Part shown: in pieces, positions 43,042 through 52,513 of the stretch
Layout of the letters: each line of letters starts with the position of its first letter
Position numbering within the stretch: position 1 is the first letter of the stretch
DNA from: Metabacillus kandeliae
Lineage (GTDB): Bacteria > Bacillota > Bacilli > Bacillales > Bacillaceae
Assembly (NCBI RefSeq): GCF_021166585.1
Contig: NZ_JAJOZE010000005.1
Location: forward strand, 62,001-126,000
Length of the DNA: 64,000 bases
Direction of reading: 5' to 3'
Notes under the pieces: generated by a model
What the model was told of the DNA's origin: nothing
The model's input: the letters and a program-made list of their open reading frames with translations, nothing else
The model's database searches: none
Position numbers and translations under genes: made by a program

Positions 43042-46000
43042 ATGAAGCACAATTCTGTGAAAAAAGGCATGCTTTTTTTATTCATTTTTATGCTGACTGT
43101 TCCTGGGGTGCTGATGAATTTTTCAAACCAGGCTTCTGCTGAAACCGCTGTCAAGACGGTGGCTGAAGCAATTGCCAATAATTCTGGTACAGCTGCAGTC
43201 GAGGGGTATGTTGTAGCGCATACGAAAGGGACGAAGAGCTATAATTTCCAAGCTCCATTTGGTGATGATTACAATTTTGCATTGGCCGACTCTCCAACTG
43301 AGAAAGATTCTGCGAAACTGCTGCCAGTACAAATTCCATCCTCCTTCAGAAGCCAGTTTGGCTTGAAAACCAACCCTGCGTTAATCGGGCAAAAGGTGCG
43401 CGTAACAGGAAGCCTTGAAGCATATTTTACTGTTCCGGGCCTGAAATCACCGACAGCCATTGAAAAGCTTGGCACTTCGACTGATCCAGGTCAGGATCCT
43501 GGCGGAAGCACCGGTAATGTTAAAATCAGCGATGCCAAGAAAAAGATCGGCCAAGAGGCAACCGTAACAGGGATTGTCACTGCTGATAATACGGCAATCG
43601 GCGGCGGTAAGCTGTCCACTTACATCCAGGATGAAACAGGCGGCATCAATGTGTTCGCACTCGATGCTTCCAAATATCCTGAATTGAAAGAAGGACAGGA
43701 AATTAAAGTAAAGGGTACGATTAAAGAATATAAAAAGCTGACAGAAATTGAACCTGCTGCCGGCGGAATTGAAGTGGTTAATCAGTCTAAGCCGCTTCCT
43801 GCAGCAAAGGAATTCACGATTAAAGATCTTCAGGATGCTGCAAAAGCAGAGCCTGTTGAAGGACAGCTTGTAAAAGTAAAAGGGTATGTGCAGTCTGTTC
43901 CTGAAACCGCTGCTGGCGGCGGCTACAATGTGTCCATTCTTGACAGCGAGTATAACAGTACAACTCTTCGCGTCATGGAAGGCACAAATGCCATTAAGAG
44001 CATCCAGCAGGGCAAATGGTACGAATTCACAGCGATTGCAAGCCAATATGATTCCTATCAGCTGCTTCCAAGAAAAGCAGAAGATATGAAACTATTGGAT
44101 CCGCAGCCTGAAGCACCGCAAACAAAGGGTGAATACACGGCTAAAGTAGAAAGTATTGTAGACGGCGACACCATCCATTTGCAGACGCCTGTTCTTGGCA
44201 CTGACAAAGTTCGCTACGTGAATATTGATACACCAGAAACGTACCACACTCCGAAAAATGAAGCAGATCAAAATCAAAAGGATTATGGCGAAAAAGCGAA
44301 AGCTTACTTAAATGAAATTCTAAGATCGGGCGATGACGTCATCGTGAAAGTCGGCGAAGAAGCGAAAGATGACTACGGCAGACTGCTTGCCCAAGTTATC
44401 CGCAAAAAGGATAATTTGAATACGAATCTTGAAATGGTGAAGAAGGGGTATGCTGCCACTTACTTTATCTGGCCTGTCGGCGATATGAAAGATTACGAAA
44501 TGTTCCAGGCTGCTGTAAAAGAAGCGAAAGATCAGCACCTTGGAATCTGGGATGAAAAAAATCCATTGATGGAGCTTCCTTTTGCCTTCCGTGCGAGAGA
44601 GCAGGGGAAAGGCTTTACCCGCTATGTAGGCAATTCTGATACAAAGAAATACGTTGAGCCTGAAAAATGGGGAGATGTTCCGGTCGAAAAGCGAATTTTC
44701 TTCGCCAGCACAAATGAAGCAGAAGCAAACGGCTATACAAAAGCAGGCGATGAGCCGGCTCCTGAAGAGGGCAAGGTTTCCCTTCAGCTGCTTGGCATGA
44801 ATGACCTTCATGGGAAAATTGACCAGTCCTATGCGCTTGATATTAACGGTGACGGAAAAAATGACGGTACGTATGGCCGCATGGACTATACGGCGGCTTA
44901 TCTTAAGCAAAGAGCAGCAGACAATCCTAATACTCTTATAGTGCATGACGGCGATATGATCGGCGGAAGCTCGCCAGTATCGGCTCTGTTCCAGGACGAG
45001 CCGACTGTTGAAATGATGGAGAACATCGGCTTTGATGTCGGCGTTGTCGGGAATCATGAATTTGATGAAGGAACAGATGAATTAAAACGGATTTTAAACG
45101 GCGGCGAGCATCCTGAAGGCAAAGGAACAAAAGGCTATGACGGCCAAAACTTCCCTGAGCTTTGTGCGAACTGCAAATACAAATCTGACGGCAGCGATTT
45201 CCTGCCGCCATATGCCATTAAAGATGTGGATGGTGTAAAAGTCGGCTTTATCGGTGTGGTGACGAAATCTACAGCAGGTATCGTTATGCCTGAAGGAATC
45301 AAAGACATTACGTTTACAGATGAAACAGAAGCAGTGAACAAAGCAGCAAAAGAACTGGAAGCACAGGGCGTAAAATCCATCATTGTTCTTGCTCATATGG
45401 ATGCAGAGCAAAAGGGTGATGTGATTACAGGCGACGCTGCCAACATGGCGAAAAATGTGGATGACGAAGTAGACGTGATTTTTGCCGGCCATAATCATAT
45501 GGTTGATAATGGAACGGTCGATAACAAACTGATTGTCCAGGCATCTGAATACGGAAAAGCCATTTCTGATGTTGATTTGGAGATTGACAGAAAAACAGGT
45601 GATATTACAAAGAAAAATGGTGAAATCGTTTGGGTGGACCAAAGTAAAATCCAGCCTGATCCAGAGGTTGGCGCCATCCTGAAAAAATATCAGGATCTGT
45701 CAGCAGGCAAAATCAATGAAGTCGAAGGCGAAGCAGCAGCTGAAATTAAAGGCGGCTACGGCGTGAAAGGTCCTATCGGTGACAACGGCCTTGGAAATCT
45801 GATCGCAGACGGCATGAAGTATTACATGAAGAGTGATTTTGCGCTGATGAACGGCGGCGGAATCAGAGATGTGCTGAATGCAGGACCTGTTACATGGGGT
45901 GAGCTTTTCAACATTCAGCCTTTCGGAAACACATTGGTTAAGCTTGAAATCAAAGGGGCAGACCTTTACACGATCATGAATGCCCAGCTTTCGGCTCAAT

Positions 46001-46869
46001 ATGGTCCAGACTACAGCATTGGCGGCTTTACGTATACTTGGGACCCTGCAACAACGAAGGTAAAAGACATCTATTTGCCAAACGGTGAAGAGATCGATAG
46101 TAACGCAACTTACACTGTTACAGTCAACAACTTTATGGCAACAGCCACAAGCGGTAAATACCAGCCGATCGGCGAGCTTGGGAAAAATCCTGTTCAGGGT
46201 CCAGAAGACCTGACAGCAACCGTTGCCTATGTAAAAAGCCTGAAGAGCCCGTTCAACTACAAGGCTGAAGGAAGAATTTCAGATGATATCGCAGCACCTG
46301 TAACAACTGCTGAACTTTCCAAGCCGGATCTTGCAAACGGACATTACTCCAAGGAAGCTGTGCTGACGCTCTCAGCGCAGGATACTGGAACAGGCGTTGA
46401 TAAAATTCAGTACAAACTCGGCAGCGGCGAATGGATGACTTACACAGAGCCAGTCAAACTGACGCAGGCCGGAGAGCAAAACGTTTCCTACCGTGCAATT
46501 GATAAAGTGCACAATGCAGAAGAAGCCAAAACAATCACAGCAGTCATTGAAGCAGAAGCTGAAAAAATCACATTCAAGGAACTGGTGACGCTTGTTGCCA
46601 ATGCAAGAGCGAAGGCATCAGTCAAAGCAAACATTCTGGCACAGCTGGCAAAAGCTGAGCTGAACTTCGTGCTTGCTGATAAAATCCCTAGCTACCGCAG
46701 CCTATTCCAAAAAAGGGGACTGGATGAGCTGACTGACTTAGCGATGAGAATTCCACGCTACAAGGATAAGGACATCGTTCAGGAAGACCGCGAAGCGATT
46801 GTGAAAGCTATTAATCAGCTGATTGAACAGGAAAAAGCAGAGAAGAAGAGCAATACGAAAGCATCTTAA
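43042..46869 (+). CDS. yhcR: Secreted multidomain nuclease/5'-nucleotidase (YhcR-like)
   Basis: 1275 residues. Signal peptide to about residue 31 (ends QASA). OB-fold and related beta domains occupy about 32-355. A staphylococcal-nuclease domain (about 363-520) has DGDTIHLQ, YVNIDTPET and DYGRLLAQV. A metallophosphatase with MNDLHGKID, GDMIGG, GNHEFDEG and AGHNHM (from about 585) precedes the 5'-nucleotidase C domain (NGGGIRDV, QPFGNTLV, to about 1075). An OmpL47-like beta domain and a helical tail end the protein. It degrades extracellular nucleic acid to nucleosides. Unlike B. subtilis YhcR no LPxTG-type sorting signal is present. ATG 43042 follows AAAGGAGG. Confidence 0.93.
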   Translation: MKHNSVKKGMLFLFIFMLTVPGVLMNFSNQASAETAVKTVAEAIANNSGTAAVEGYVVAHTKGTKSYNFQAPFGDDYNFALADSPTEKDSAKLLPVQIPSSFRSQFGLKTNPALIGQKVRVTGSLEAYFTVPGLKSPTAIEKLGTSTDPGQDPGGSTGNVKISDAKKKIGQEATVTGIVTADNTAIGGGKLSTYIQDETGGINVFALDASKYPELKEGQEIKVKGTIKEYKKLTEIEPAAGGIEVVNQSKPLPAAKEFTIKDLQDAAKAEPVEGQLVKVKGYVQSVPETAAGGGYNVSILDSEYNSTTLRVMEGTNAIKSIQQGKWYEFTAIASQYDSYQLLPRKAEDMKLLDPQPEAPQTKGEYTAKVESIVDGDTIHLQTPVLGTDKVRYVNIDTPETYHTPKNEADQNQKDYGEKAKAYLNEILRSGDDVIVKVGEEAKDDYGRLLAQVIRKKDNLNTNLEMVKKGYAATYFIWPVGDMKDYEMFQAAVKEAKDQHLGIWDEKNPLMELPFAFRAREQGKGFTRYVGNSDTKKYVEPEKWGDVPVEKRIFFASTNEAEANGYTKAGDEPAPEEGKVSLQLLGMNDLHGKIDQSYALDINGDGKNDGTYGRMDYTAAYLKQRAADNPNTLIVHDGDMIGGSSPVSALFQDEPTVEMMENIGFDVGVVGNHEFDEGTDELKRILNGGEHPEGKGTKGYDGQNFPELCANCKYKSDGSDFLPPYAIKDVDGVKVGFIGVVTKSTAGIVMPEGIKDITFTDETEAVNKAAKELEAQGVKSIIVLAHMDAEQKGDVITGDAANMAKNVDDEVDVIFAGHNHMVDNGTVDNKLIVQASEYGKAISDVDLEIDRKTGDITKKNGEIVWVDQSKIQPDPEVGAILKKYQDLSAGKINEVEGEAAAEIKGGYGVKGPIGDNGLGNLIADGMKYYMKSDFALMNGGGIRDVLNAGPVTWGELFNIQPFGNTLVKLEIKGADLYTIMNAQLSAQYGPDYSIGGFTYTWDPATTKVKDIYLPNGEEIDSNATYTVTVNNFMATATSGKYQPIGELGKNPVQGPEDLTATVAYVKSLKSPFNYKAEGRISDDIAAPVTTAELSKPDLANGHYSKEAVLTLSAQDTGTGVDKIQYKLGSGEWMTYTEPVKLTQAGEQNVSYRAIDKVHNAEEAKTITAVIEAEAEKITFKELVTLVANARAKASVKANILAQLAKAELNFVLADKIPSYRSLFQKRGLDELTDLAMRIPRYKDKDIVQEDREAIVKAINQLIEQEKAEKKSNTKAS

Positions 46870-46871
46870 TA

Positions 46872-46912
46872 GAAGGAGGGCAGCCTAGGAGGGCTGCCCT
46901 CTTGTTATTTAT
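46872..46912 (+). terminator. Terminator of yhcR
   Basis: GAGGGCAGCC and GGCTGCCCTC pair around TAGGAG, followed by TTGTTATTT. Confidence 0.8.
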
Positions 46913-46929
46913 TTGTCTTGCGTGGAACC

Positions 46930-47123
46930 TGCAAATAAAAAGCTGAACCTGCAAATAAAAAGCTGAACCTGCAAATAAAAAGCTGAACCTGCAAATAAAA
47001 AGCTGAACCTGCACGTGAAAGTTCGAACCCGCAAATTTCCAATGCAACTTGCAGATAAAATTCCAAAACCTGCAAATAAAATTCGAAAAGCTGCAAATAA
47101 ATCTCTCTAACCCGCATATAAAC
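46930..47123. repeat. 20-21-bp phased array, core GCAAATAAA
   Basis: Core starts at 46931, 46951, 46971, 46991, 47011, 47031, 47051, 47072, 47093 and 47114. The first four units are perfect 20-bp tandem copies; later units diverge and shift to 21 bp. Same family as 14531-14705. From 47124 to 47316 I see no gene. Confidence 0.87.
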
Positions 47124-47316
47124 TTCGAAAATCAGTGATTTTCTTTAGTCAGATAAAGTAAAAATGAATGAAATAGCTGCAAAAGGGTTCATTTTTGGCT
47201 GAAAATCACTCAATACCACTGTTTTGCAAGTGGAAATCACCCAATATGGAGCAGCCAGCCATTGGCTGCAGGCAGCAGACCAGGAGGAGCATGCCCAGCG
47301 CTGCACTCCCGCTTAT

Positions 47317-48225
47317 TTAAAAAATATCCCCAATCACATCTGCCATTTCTTCAGGGAAGGGTGCTCTGATGGTTAATGCTTCCCCTGTGAACGGATGGGT
47401 CAGGTTAATTTCTGCGGCGTGCAGCGCCTGGCTGCTGAACTGGGAATTTTCGCTTCCGTATAATTCATCGCCTGCGATTGGATTTCCTGCATGGCTCAGG
47501 TGCACCCTGATTTGGTGCGTTCTGCCTGTTTCAAGCTGCAGCTTCACGATGGTCAGCTTTTGCTCCCTGAGACCTTTGATTACTTCATAATGGGTAACAG
47601 CAGCCTGTCCGTTTTCTGATACTCTTTTTCTCGTCGGATGATGGCGGTCCTTGCCGATCGGATCGTTAAATGTCCCTTTTTTCCGGTGCAGCCTGCCTTC
47701 AGCGAGCGCGATGTATGTCCGCTTGATCAGGTGCTCCTGCAGGGCTTTATCGAGGAGCGTCTGAGCGAGGGCATGCTTGGCAAAGACGATCGCCCCTGAT
47801 GTGTCCTGATCCAGTCTGTGAACCTGCCTGACTCTGCAATGCTGGCCAGTCATTTGATAATAAAATGCAAGCGCATTGGCAAAAGTGCCCTTTTGGTTTT
47901 GTTCATTCGGATGGGTTGCCATACCGGCTGGCTTATTGGCTATAAGAAGATGCTCGTCTTCAAAGAGCACTTCGATTTCTTTATACTCTGGCTGCAGGTC
48001 TTCCGTTTCTTCCGCAAACACATGAAGCAGAATCTGGTCGCCATCCTGTACAAGCGGATTGAAGTCGCCAAGTATTTCATTATTCCACTGAATAGCCCCA
48101 GTTTTCCTCCATTCCAAAATATTGGCTTTAGAGGCACCAATTACTTTCTGCAAATATTCATTTAAATAAACTGGGCCGTTTTTCAGCTCGGCTTTATATT
48201 CAAGCCATTCGCCTTTAATTTTCAT
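47317..48225 (-). CDS. yhcT: RluA family pseudouridine synthase (YhcT)
   Basis: 302 residues, the same length as B. subtilis YhcT. The catalytic motif VHRLDQDTSGAIVFAK contains the nucleophile Asp; the RTHQIRVHL loop is present. An S4-like N-terminal region precedes it. Converts uridine to pseudouridine in rRNA or tRNA; the exact site is not known. ATG 48225 with AAGGTG upstream. Convergent with yhcR. Confidence 0.92.
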   Translation of the reverse strand: MKIKGEWLEYKAELKNGPVYLNEYLQKVIGASKANILEWRKTGAIQWNNEILGDFNPLVQDGDQILLHVFAEETEDLQPEYKEIEVLFEDEHLLIANKPAGMATHPNEQNQKGTFANALAFYYQMTGQHCRVRQVHRLDQDTSGAIVFAKHALAQTLLDKALQEHLIKRTYIALAEGRLHRKKGTFNDPIGKDRHHPTRKRVSENGQAAVTHYEVIKGLREQKLTIVKLQLETGRTHQIRVHLSHAGNPIAGDELYGSENSQFSSQALHAAEINLTHPFTGEALTIRAPFPEEMADVIGDIF

Positions 48226-48346
48226 TAAAGCACCTTCTTTCTTTATTACTGATCCATGCTGTCTAGGAAACACTTACCTCTAAAAACACTGCTTGAACGT
48301 ATGCTATCCTTTTAATTATCAAGGTCAATTACAAAGGATGAGAATG

Positions 48347-48739
48347 ATGAAAATCGTAACAGCTTCCACGGAAGAACAGGAAAAACATATTGAGGAACTG
48401 ATCGGAAAAATATATGAGGACATCTTTCCTTTGCATTTTTCCAACGATGATATTGAAGAATTCAAAGAGCTTTCAATATTGCTGCCTGAAGAAAGTAAGC
48501 AATACTACAATGGCACAATTGAAGAAGCTTTTCAAATTATTTCAAGCCTGCAGACCCTTGTTGCGCTTTTAGAAAGCCCGAACTGCCAGATCGAAAGCAA
48601 ATATCAGGATATGTACTACCGCAATATCCGTATTTTAAATGAATACGGCTTCGCGTTTCCGCTCTCCTTCGAACAGTTTCTCACGCGCAGAAACCAGCCT
48701 GGAACGCTGGGGAAAGCGGCGAATGACTGGATGATTTAA
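48347..48739 (+). CDS. yhcU: YhcU-like conserved protein (DUF5365)
   Basis: About 130 residues, acidic and helical, similar to B. subtilis YhcU by sequence and position. No catalytic motif is visible. Two adjacent ATGs (48344, 48347) both fit the AAAGGATG site; 48347 is reported. Divergent from yhcT, as in B. subtilis. Function unknown. Confidence 0.82.
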   Translation: MKIVTASTEEQEKHIEELIGKIYEDIFPLHFSNDDIEEFKELSILLPEESKQYYNGTIEEAFQIISSLQTLVALLESPNCQIESKYQDMYYRNIRILNEYGFAFPLSFEQFLTRRNQPGTLGKAANDWMI

Positions 48740-48771
48740 TGGAAAAGCAGCCTCGGGGGCTGCTTTTTTTC
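48740..48771. terminator. Terminator between yhcU and bdbC
   Basis: AAAAGCAGCC and GGCTGCTTTT pair around TCGGG with A and T tails, usable in both directions. Confidence 0.85.
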
Positions 48772-49195
48772 ATGCTCTTTCTGCTTTTAAAAGCAAAGTG
48801 CTGGAAACAGCGATAATGACAAATCCAATCAGCGCAAGCAGCGGAATTGTTATGACGCCGAACCAATTCAAATAATCATTGCCGCACGATACGACTCCGC
48901 ACGACCCCGAATTTTGCTGCAAAAAAGGAATTTTTTGCTCGCCATAGTGGTAAAGAGAAATACAGGCTCCGGCAATTGACAATACGAGGGAGTAAATAGC
49001 CATGGTATACTCTTTTCTATAGAGAGCAATACCGAGAAGCAGCACCTGCGGATACATAAAGATTCTCTGAAACCAGCAAAGCTTGCAGGGAAGGAAATGC
49101 AGCACTTCTGAAAGATAGAGGCTTCCAAGCGTTGACACAATAGAAGCAATCCACGCGACGGCCAGCAAAAAGGAAGGGTTTTTCAATCTTGCCAT
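48770..49195 (-). CDS. bdbC: Disulfide bond formation protein BdbC (DsbB family)
   Basis: 141 residues, four membrane helices. The two external Cys pairs are present: CKLC after helix 1 and the pair in GSCGVVSCGN between helices 3 and 4. Reoxidises the thiol oxidase BdbD by passing electrons to quinone. No bdbD gene is adjacent. AAGGAG precedes the ATG. Confidence 0.92.
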   Translation of the reverse strand: MARLKNPSFLLAVAWIASIVSTLGSLYLSEVLHFLPCKLCWFQRIFMYPQVLLLGIALYRKEYTMAIYSLVLSIAGACISLYHYGEQKIPFLQQNSGSCGVVSCGNDYLNWFGVITIPLLALIGFVIIAVSSTLLLKAERA

Positions 49196-49282
49196 AATTT
49201 CTCCTTGTTAGTCAGTTTTTATCTAAGAAAATTATAGTATGGGGAAAAAGTATTGTAAATTGGAAGAAAGTCATCTTATGAA

Positions 49283-49310
49283 TTGACAACGTTTTCAACA
49301 TTTCGATAAA
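49283..49310 (+). promoter_or_regulatory. Promoter of the LacI-malL operon with cre
   Basis: TTGACA at 49283, then a weak -10 (TAAACT or ATAAAC, 17-18 bp on). TGACAACGTTTTCA at 49284-49297 is a one-mismatch cre covering the -35. The same 14 bases occur at 57611-57624 before glpF. Confidence 0.6.
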
Positions 49311-49315
49311 CTAAT

Positions 49316-49333
49316 AACGTAAACGTTTACGTT
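49316..49333 (+). promoter_or_regulatory. LacI-family autoregulatory operator
   Basis: AACGTAAACGTTTACGTT is a perfect 18-bp palindrome with the central CG of LacI-family sites, between the promoter and the regulator gene. It differs in its arms from the TCGAAACGTTTC operators at 2-7 kb. Confidence 0.75.
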
Positions 49334-49351
49334 TGAAAAGGATGAAGAAAA

Positions 49352-50347
49352 ATGAAGCCAACGATAAAGGATGTCGCAAGAGAAGCGGGTGTTTCTGTTG
49401 CAACGGTCTCCCGTATTGTGAACGGTCTTCCCGGCTATTCAGAAGGAACCCGCAAAAAAGTTGCCGAGGTGATCGCTTCGTTGGGATACAAGCCGAATGC
49501 CGTTGCCCGAAACCTCGTCAACAGAAAAACGAATACAATCGGCGTTCTGCTGCCGCAAGTCTCTTCAAGCTTTTCAGCCAAACTTCTTCACGGAATTGAA
49601 GAAGAAGCACACATCCACCAATACAGCGTGATAATCTGCAACACAGATTCGAATGGAAAACGGACAATGGACTATTTAAATCTGCTGAGAGAAAAGCAGG
49701 TCGAAGGCATTTTGTTCGCCAGTGAAGCCAGAATTGACCAGTACGAGGAGGAAATTCTCGCATTAAAAATACCGGTACTTGCTGTTGATGCCTATTCTGA
49801 AAATATTCCCTACCTGAAAGTAAATGATCAGGAAGCGGCCTATGCTGCCGCTGAATATTTAATAAAAATGGGACATCAAAACATCGGAATGATCAGCGGA
49901 ACAAAGGAAGATCCCATTTCCGGCGCACCCCGTGTCGCTGGATTTCTTCAAGCCCTTGCCGATCACGGCATTATGCCAGAACCGAATTTGATCGAGTACG
50001 GGGATTTTGGTTTTAAAAGCGGCTATGAAGCCATCACAAGGCTTATTGAGAAAAACCCTTTCTTAACAGCCATTTTCGCTGCAAGCGACGAAATGGCACT
50101 CGGCATCTTTTCCTATTGCTATGAAAAAGGCATTCATGTACCTGATGAGCTGTCGGTCATTGGATATGATGACACAGAAATGGCTGAAATGGCAGTGCCG
50201 CCGCTGACAACCATCCATCAGCCAATCCAGGAAATGGGGGCAGAAGCAGTGAGGAAGCTAATTACCCTCATTCAGGAAGAGCCTGTAGAAAGCAAGTATA
50301 TGCCTTACTTTATAAAAGAAAGAAAATCAGTCAGAAGACTGAGCTAA
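49352..50347 (+). CDS. LacI family regulator of the glucosidase operon
   Basis: 331 residues. N-terminal HTH TIKDVAREAGVSVATVSRIVNG and hinge helix KPNAVARNLVN, then a periplasmic-binding-type core. Likely represses its own operon through the palindrome at 49316 and is released by an alpha-glucoside. 13 bp upstream of the GH13 gene, so co-transcribed. MalR-like by context only. Confidence 0.88.
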   Translation: MKPTIKDVAREAGVSVATVSRIVNGLPGYSEGTRKKVAEVIASLGYKPNAVARNLVNRKTNTIGVLLPQVSSSFSAKLLHGIEEEAHIHQYSVIICNTDSNGKRTMDYLNLLREKQVEGILFASEARIDQYEEEILALKIPVLAVDAYSENIPYLKVNDQEAAYAAAEYLIKMGHQNIGMISGTKEDPISGAPRVAGFLQALADHGIMPEPNLIEYGDFGFKSGYEAITRLIEKNPFLTAIFAASDEMALGIFSYCYEKGIHVPDELSVIGYDDTEMAEMAVPPLTTIHQPIQEMGAEAVRKLITLIQEEPVESKYMPYFIKERKSVRRLS

Positions 50348-50360
50348 AGGAGAGAGAAAA

Positions 50361-52040
50361 ATGGAGAAACAATGGTGGAAAGAAGCGGTCGTCTATCAAA
50401 TTTATCCGCGGAGCTTTAAGGACTCGAACGGGGACGGAATCGGGGACATCAAAGGCATCATTTCAAAGCTTGATTACCTGCAGGAGCTTGGAGTGGATGT
50501 TGTCTGGCTCTCACCTGTCTATAAATCGCCAAACGATGACAACGGCTATGATATCAGCGACTACAGAGACATTATGGATGAATTCGGTACAATGGCAGAC
50601 TGGGAGGAAATGCTCCAGGAAATGCACAAGCGCGGCATCAAGCTCATGATGGACCTTGTGGTGAACCATACATCTGATGAACATGGCTGGTTTCTTGAAT
50701 CCAAATCATCAAAAGACAGCGAGTATCGCAACTACTACATTTGGCGCCCAGGAAAAAACGGCAGGGAACCCAACAACTGGGAATCCGTCTTCAGCGGCTC
50801 TGCGTGGAAATATGACGAAGCAACAGATGAATACTTTTTGCACATCTTTTCCAAAAAACAGCCTGACCTAAACTGGGAAAATGTAAAAGTCAGACAGGAA
50901 GTATACGATATGATGAAATTCTGGATCGACAAAGGCGTTGACGGGTTCCGGATGGACGTCATCAACTTTATCTCAAAAGTAGAAGGACTGCCGGACGGAG
51001 AGCCTATTGAAGGAAGCGACTATGCCTCAGGCTCAGACTATTTCATGAACGGCCCGAAAATTCATGACTACCTGCAGGAAATGAATCAAAAAGTCCTGTC
51101 TGGTAATGGCCTCATCACAGTAGGCGAAATGCCCGGCGTATCGCCTGAAGAAGGCATTCTCTACACAGACTCATCCAGAAATGAACTCAACATGGTTTTT
51201 CAATTTGAACACATGGACCTCGACACTGTTCACGGCCAAAACAAATGGCACTACAAAGACCTTGACCTGAAAGACCTCAAAACAACCATGACCAAATGGC
51301 AAAAAGGCCTTGAAGGAAAAGGGTGGAACAGCCTGTACTGGAACAACCACGACCAGCCAAGAATTGTGTCCCGCTTCGGCGACGACGGCAAGTACCGGGT
51401 AAAATCAGCCAAAATGCTCGCAACCTGCCTGCACATGATGCAGGGAACACCGTATATTTACCAGGGTGAAGAACTCGGAATGACAAATGTCAAATACGAT
51501 GACATCACCTTCTACAAAGATATTGAAACACTTAACATGTACAACGAGCGCGTCAATGACAAACAGGAAGCCCCAGAAGAAATCATGGCCTCCATTTACC
51601 GAAAAGGCCGCGATAACGCCCGGACACCTGTCCAATGGGACAGCACAGAAAACGGAGGCTTCACAGAAGGAACACCATGGCTCGGCGTGAACCCGAACTA
51701 TACTGAAATCAATGCCGCACAGGCATTAGAAGACAAAGACTCTGTCTTCCACTACTATAAAAAATTGATCCAGCTTAGAAAGCAGCACGACATCATCGTT
51801 TACGGCACTTATGATCTCCTTCTTGAAGAACATCCGGAAATTTTTGCCTATACGAGAACACTTGGAGATGAAAAACTCCTCGTAGTGACAAATTTCTCGG
51901 GAAATAATCCGGTCTTTACTGTGCCGGAACAGATAAAAGGAAGCTATGAGCTGCTGATCAGCAACGGCGTATCGGGTGGCGATATGCCGTCAGAAATAGA
52001 ACTGGAGCCTTGGGAAGCAAGAGTTTATAAATCGAAATAG
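50361..52040 (+). CDS. malL: GH13 oligo-1,6-glucosidase/alpha-glucosidase
   Basis: 559 residues. GH13 motifs DLVVNHTSDEH, GFRMDVIN (nucleophile Asp199), VGEMPG (acid/base Glu256) and NNHDQPR are intact. Val200 right after the nucleophile is the residue that marks alpha-1,6 preference in this subfamily, so isomaltose-type substrates are likely. Cytoplasmic, no signal peptide. No transporter or PTS gene is in the operon. GGAGAG precedes the ATG. Confidence 0.93.
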   Translation: MEKQWWKEAVVYQIYPRSFKDSNGDGIGDIKGIISKLDYLQELGVDVVWLSPVYKSPNDDNGYDISDYRDIMDEFGTMADWEEMLQEMHKRGIKLMMDLVVNHTSDEHGWFLESKSSKDSEYRNYYIWRPGKNGREPNNWESVFSGSAWKYDEATDEYFLHIFSKKQPDLNWENVKVRQEVYDMMKFWIDKGVDGFRMDVINFISKVEGLPDGEPIEGSDYASGSDYFMNGPKIHDYLQEMNQKVLSGNGLITVGEMPGVSPEEGILYTDSSRNELNMVFQFEHMDLDTVHGQNKWHYKDLDLKDLKTTMTKWQKGLEGKGWNSLYWNNHDQPRIVSRFGDDGKYRVKSAKMLATCLHMMQGTPYIYQGEELGMTNVKYDDITFYKDIETLNMYNERVNDKQEAPEEIMASIYRKGRDNARTPVQWDSTENGGFTEGTPWLGVNPNYTEINAAQALEDKDSVFHYYKKLIQLRKQHDIIVYGTYDLLLEEHPEIFAYTRTLGDEKLLVVTNFSGNNPVFTVPEQIKGSYELLISNGVSGGDMPSEIELEPWEARVYKSK

Positions 52041-52080
52041 ATAAAAGGGCTGACGTATGTCAGCCCTGTCTTTTTCACCT
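52041..52080 (+). terminator. Terminator of the malL operon
   Basis: AGGGCTGAC and GTCAGCCCT pair around GTAT, followed by GTCTTTTT. Confidence 0.87.
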
Positions 52081-52084
52081 TTTC

Positions 52085-52385
52085 ACTTAGGCGCCTGTCC
52101 CCCAATACTGCAGTGAACAAAAGACGTGGCACTTACTTTTAAAACCCTTGTTAACACTTGCTTTGTGATCCCTAGTCCATGTCCTCCATCACTTTAACGG
52201 AACAGGGGACAGACACTGCAGTACTATGTCCTGTCCCCAACTCTGCTAAAGTAATAAAGATATGTCCCCCCTTTTAATAGATCCTTTTATAGCAAGGCTT
52301 CAGAATAATGTCTCTGTCCCCCACTACTTTAAAGAGAAGAAGGACAGGGCCCCTATTTTTTTAGTGCCTGTCCCTCAATGAAGTG
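52085..52385. repeat. REP-like repeats, left flank of the RAYT gene
   Basis: At least seven copies of a CCTGTCCC(C/T) or GGGGACAGG core in both orientations, at about 52091, 52205, 52229, 52262, 52312, 52342 and 52363. Several are followed by an AATACTGCAG- or ACTACTTTAAAG-type segment. No gene is seen in this 430-bp gap. Confidence 0.78.
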
Positions 52386-52513
52386 ATGAATTAACGTATT
52401 AACTAATCAATTTACTAAAGGTTTTTTTCGGGAGAATTTGGAGGTAAAGGAGGAAATCGGTCGCTCTATGGAGAAATAACTCATGTAAAAATAATAAGGA
52501 AAGGGGCCATTGA

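Noticed and set aside
44320-45057. 245-residue minus-strand frame inside yhcR
   Set aside because: Antisense shadow of the well-supported yhcR coding region; composition is not protein-like.
46811-47117. Minus-strand frames rich in FYLQVQLFICRF-type repeats
   Set aside because: Product of the 20-21-bp array, whose unit length keeps a frame open; no start signal.
49316-49333. Assignment of the 49.4-kb LacI regulator to the 2-7 kb beta-glucan genes
   Set aside because: The palindromes share only the AAACGTTT core; arm sequences differ consistently, so separate regulators are more likely.
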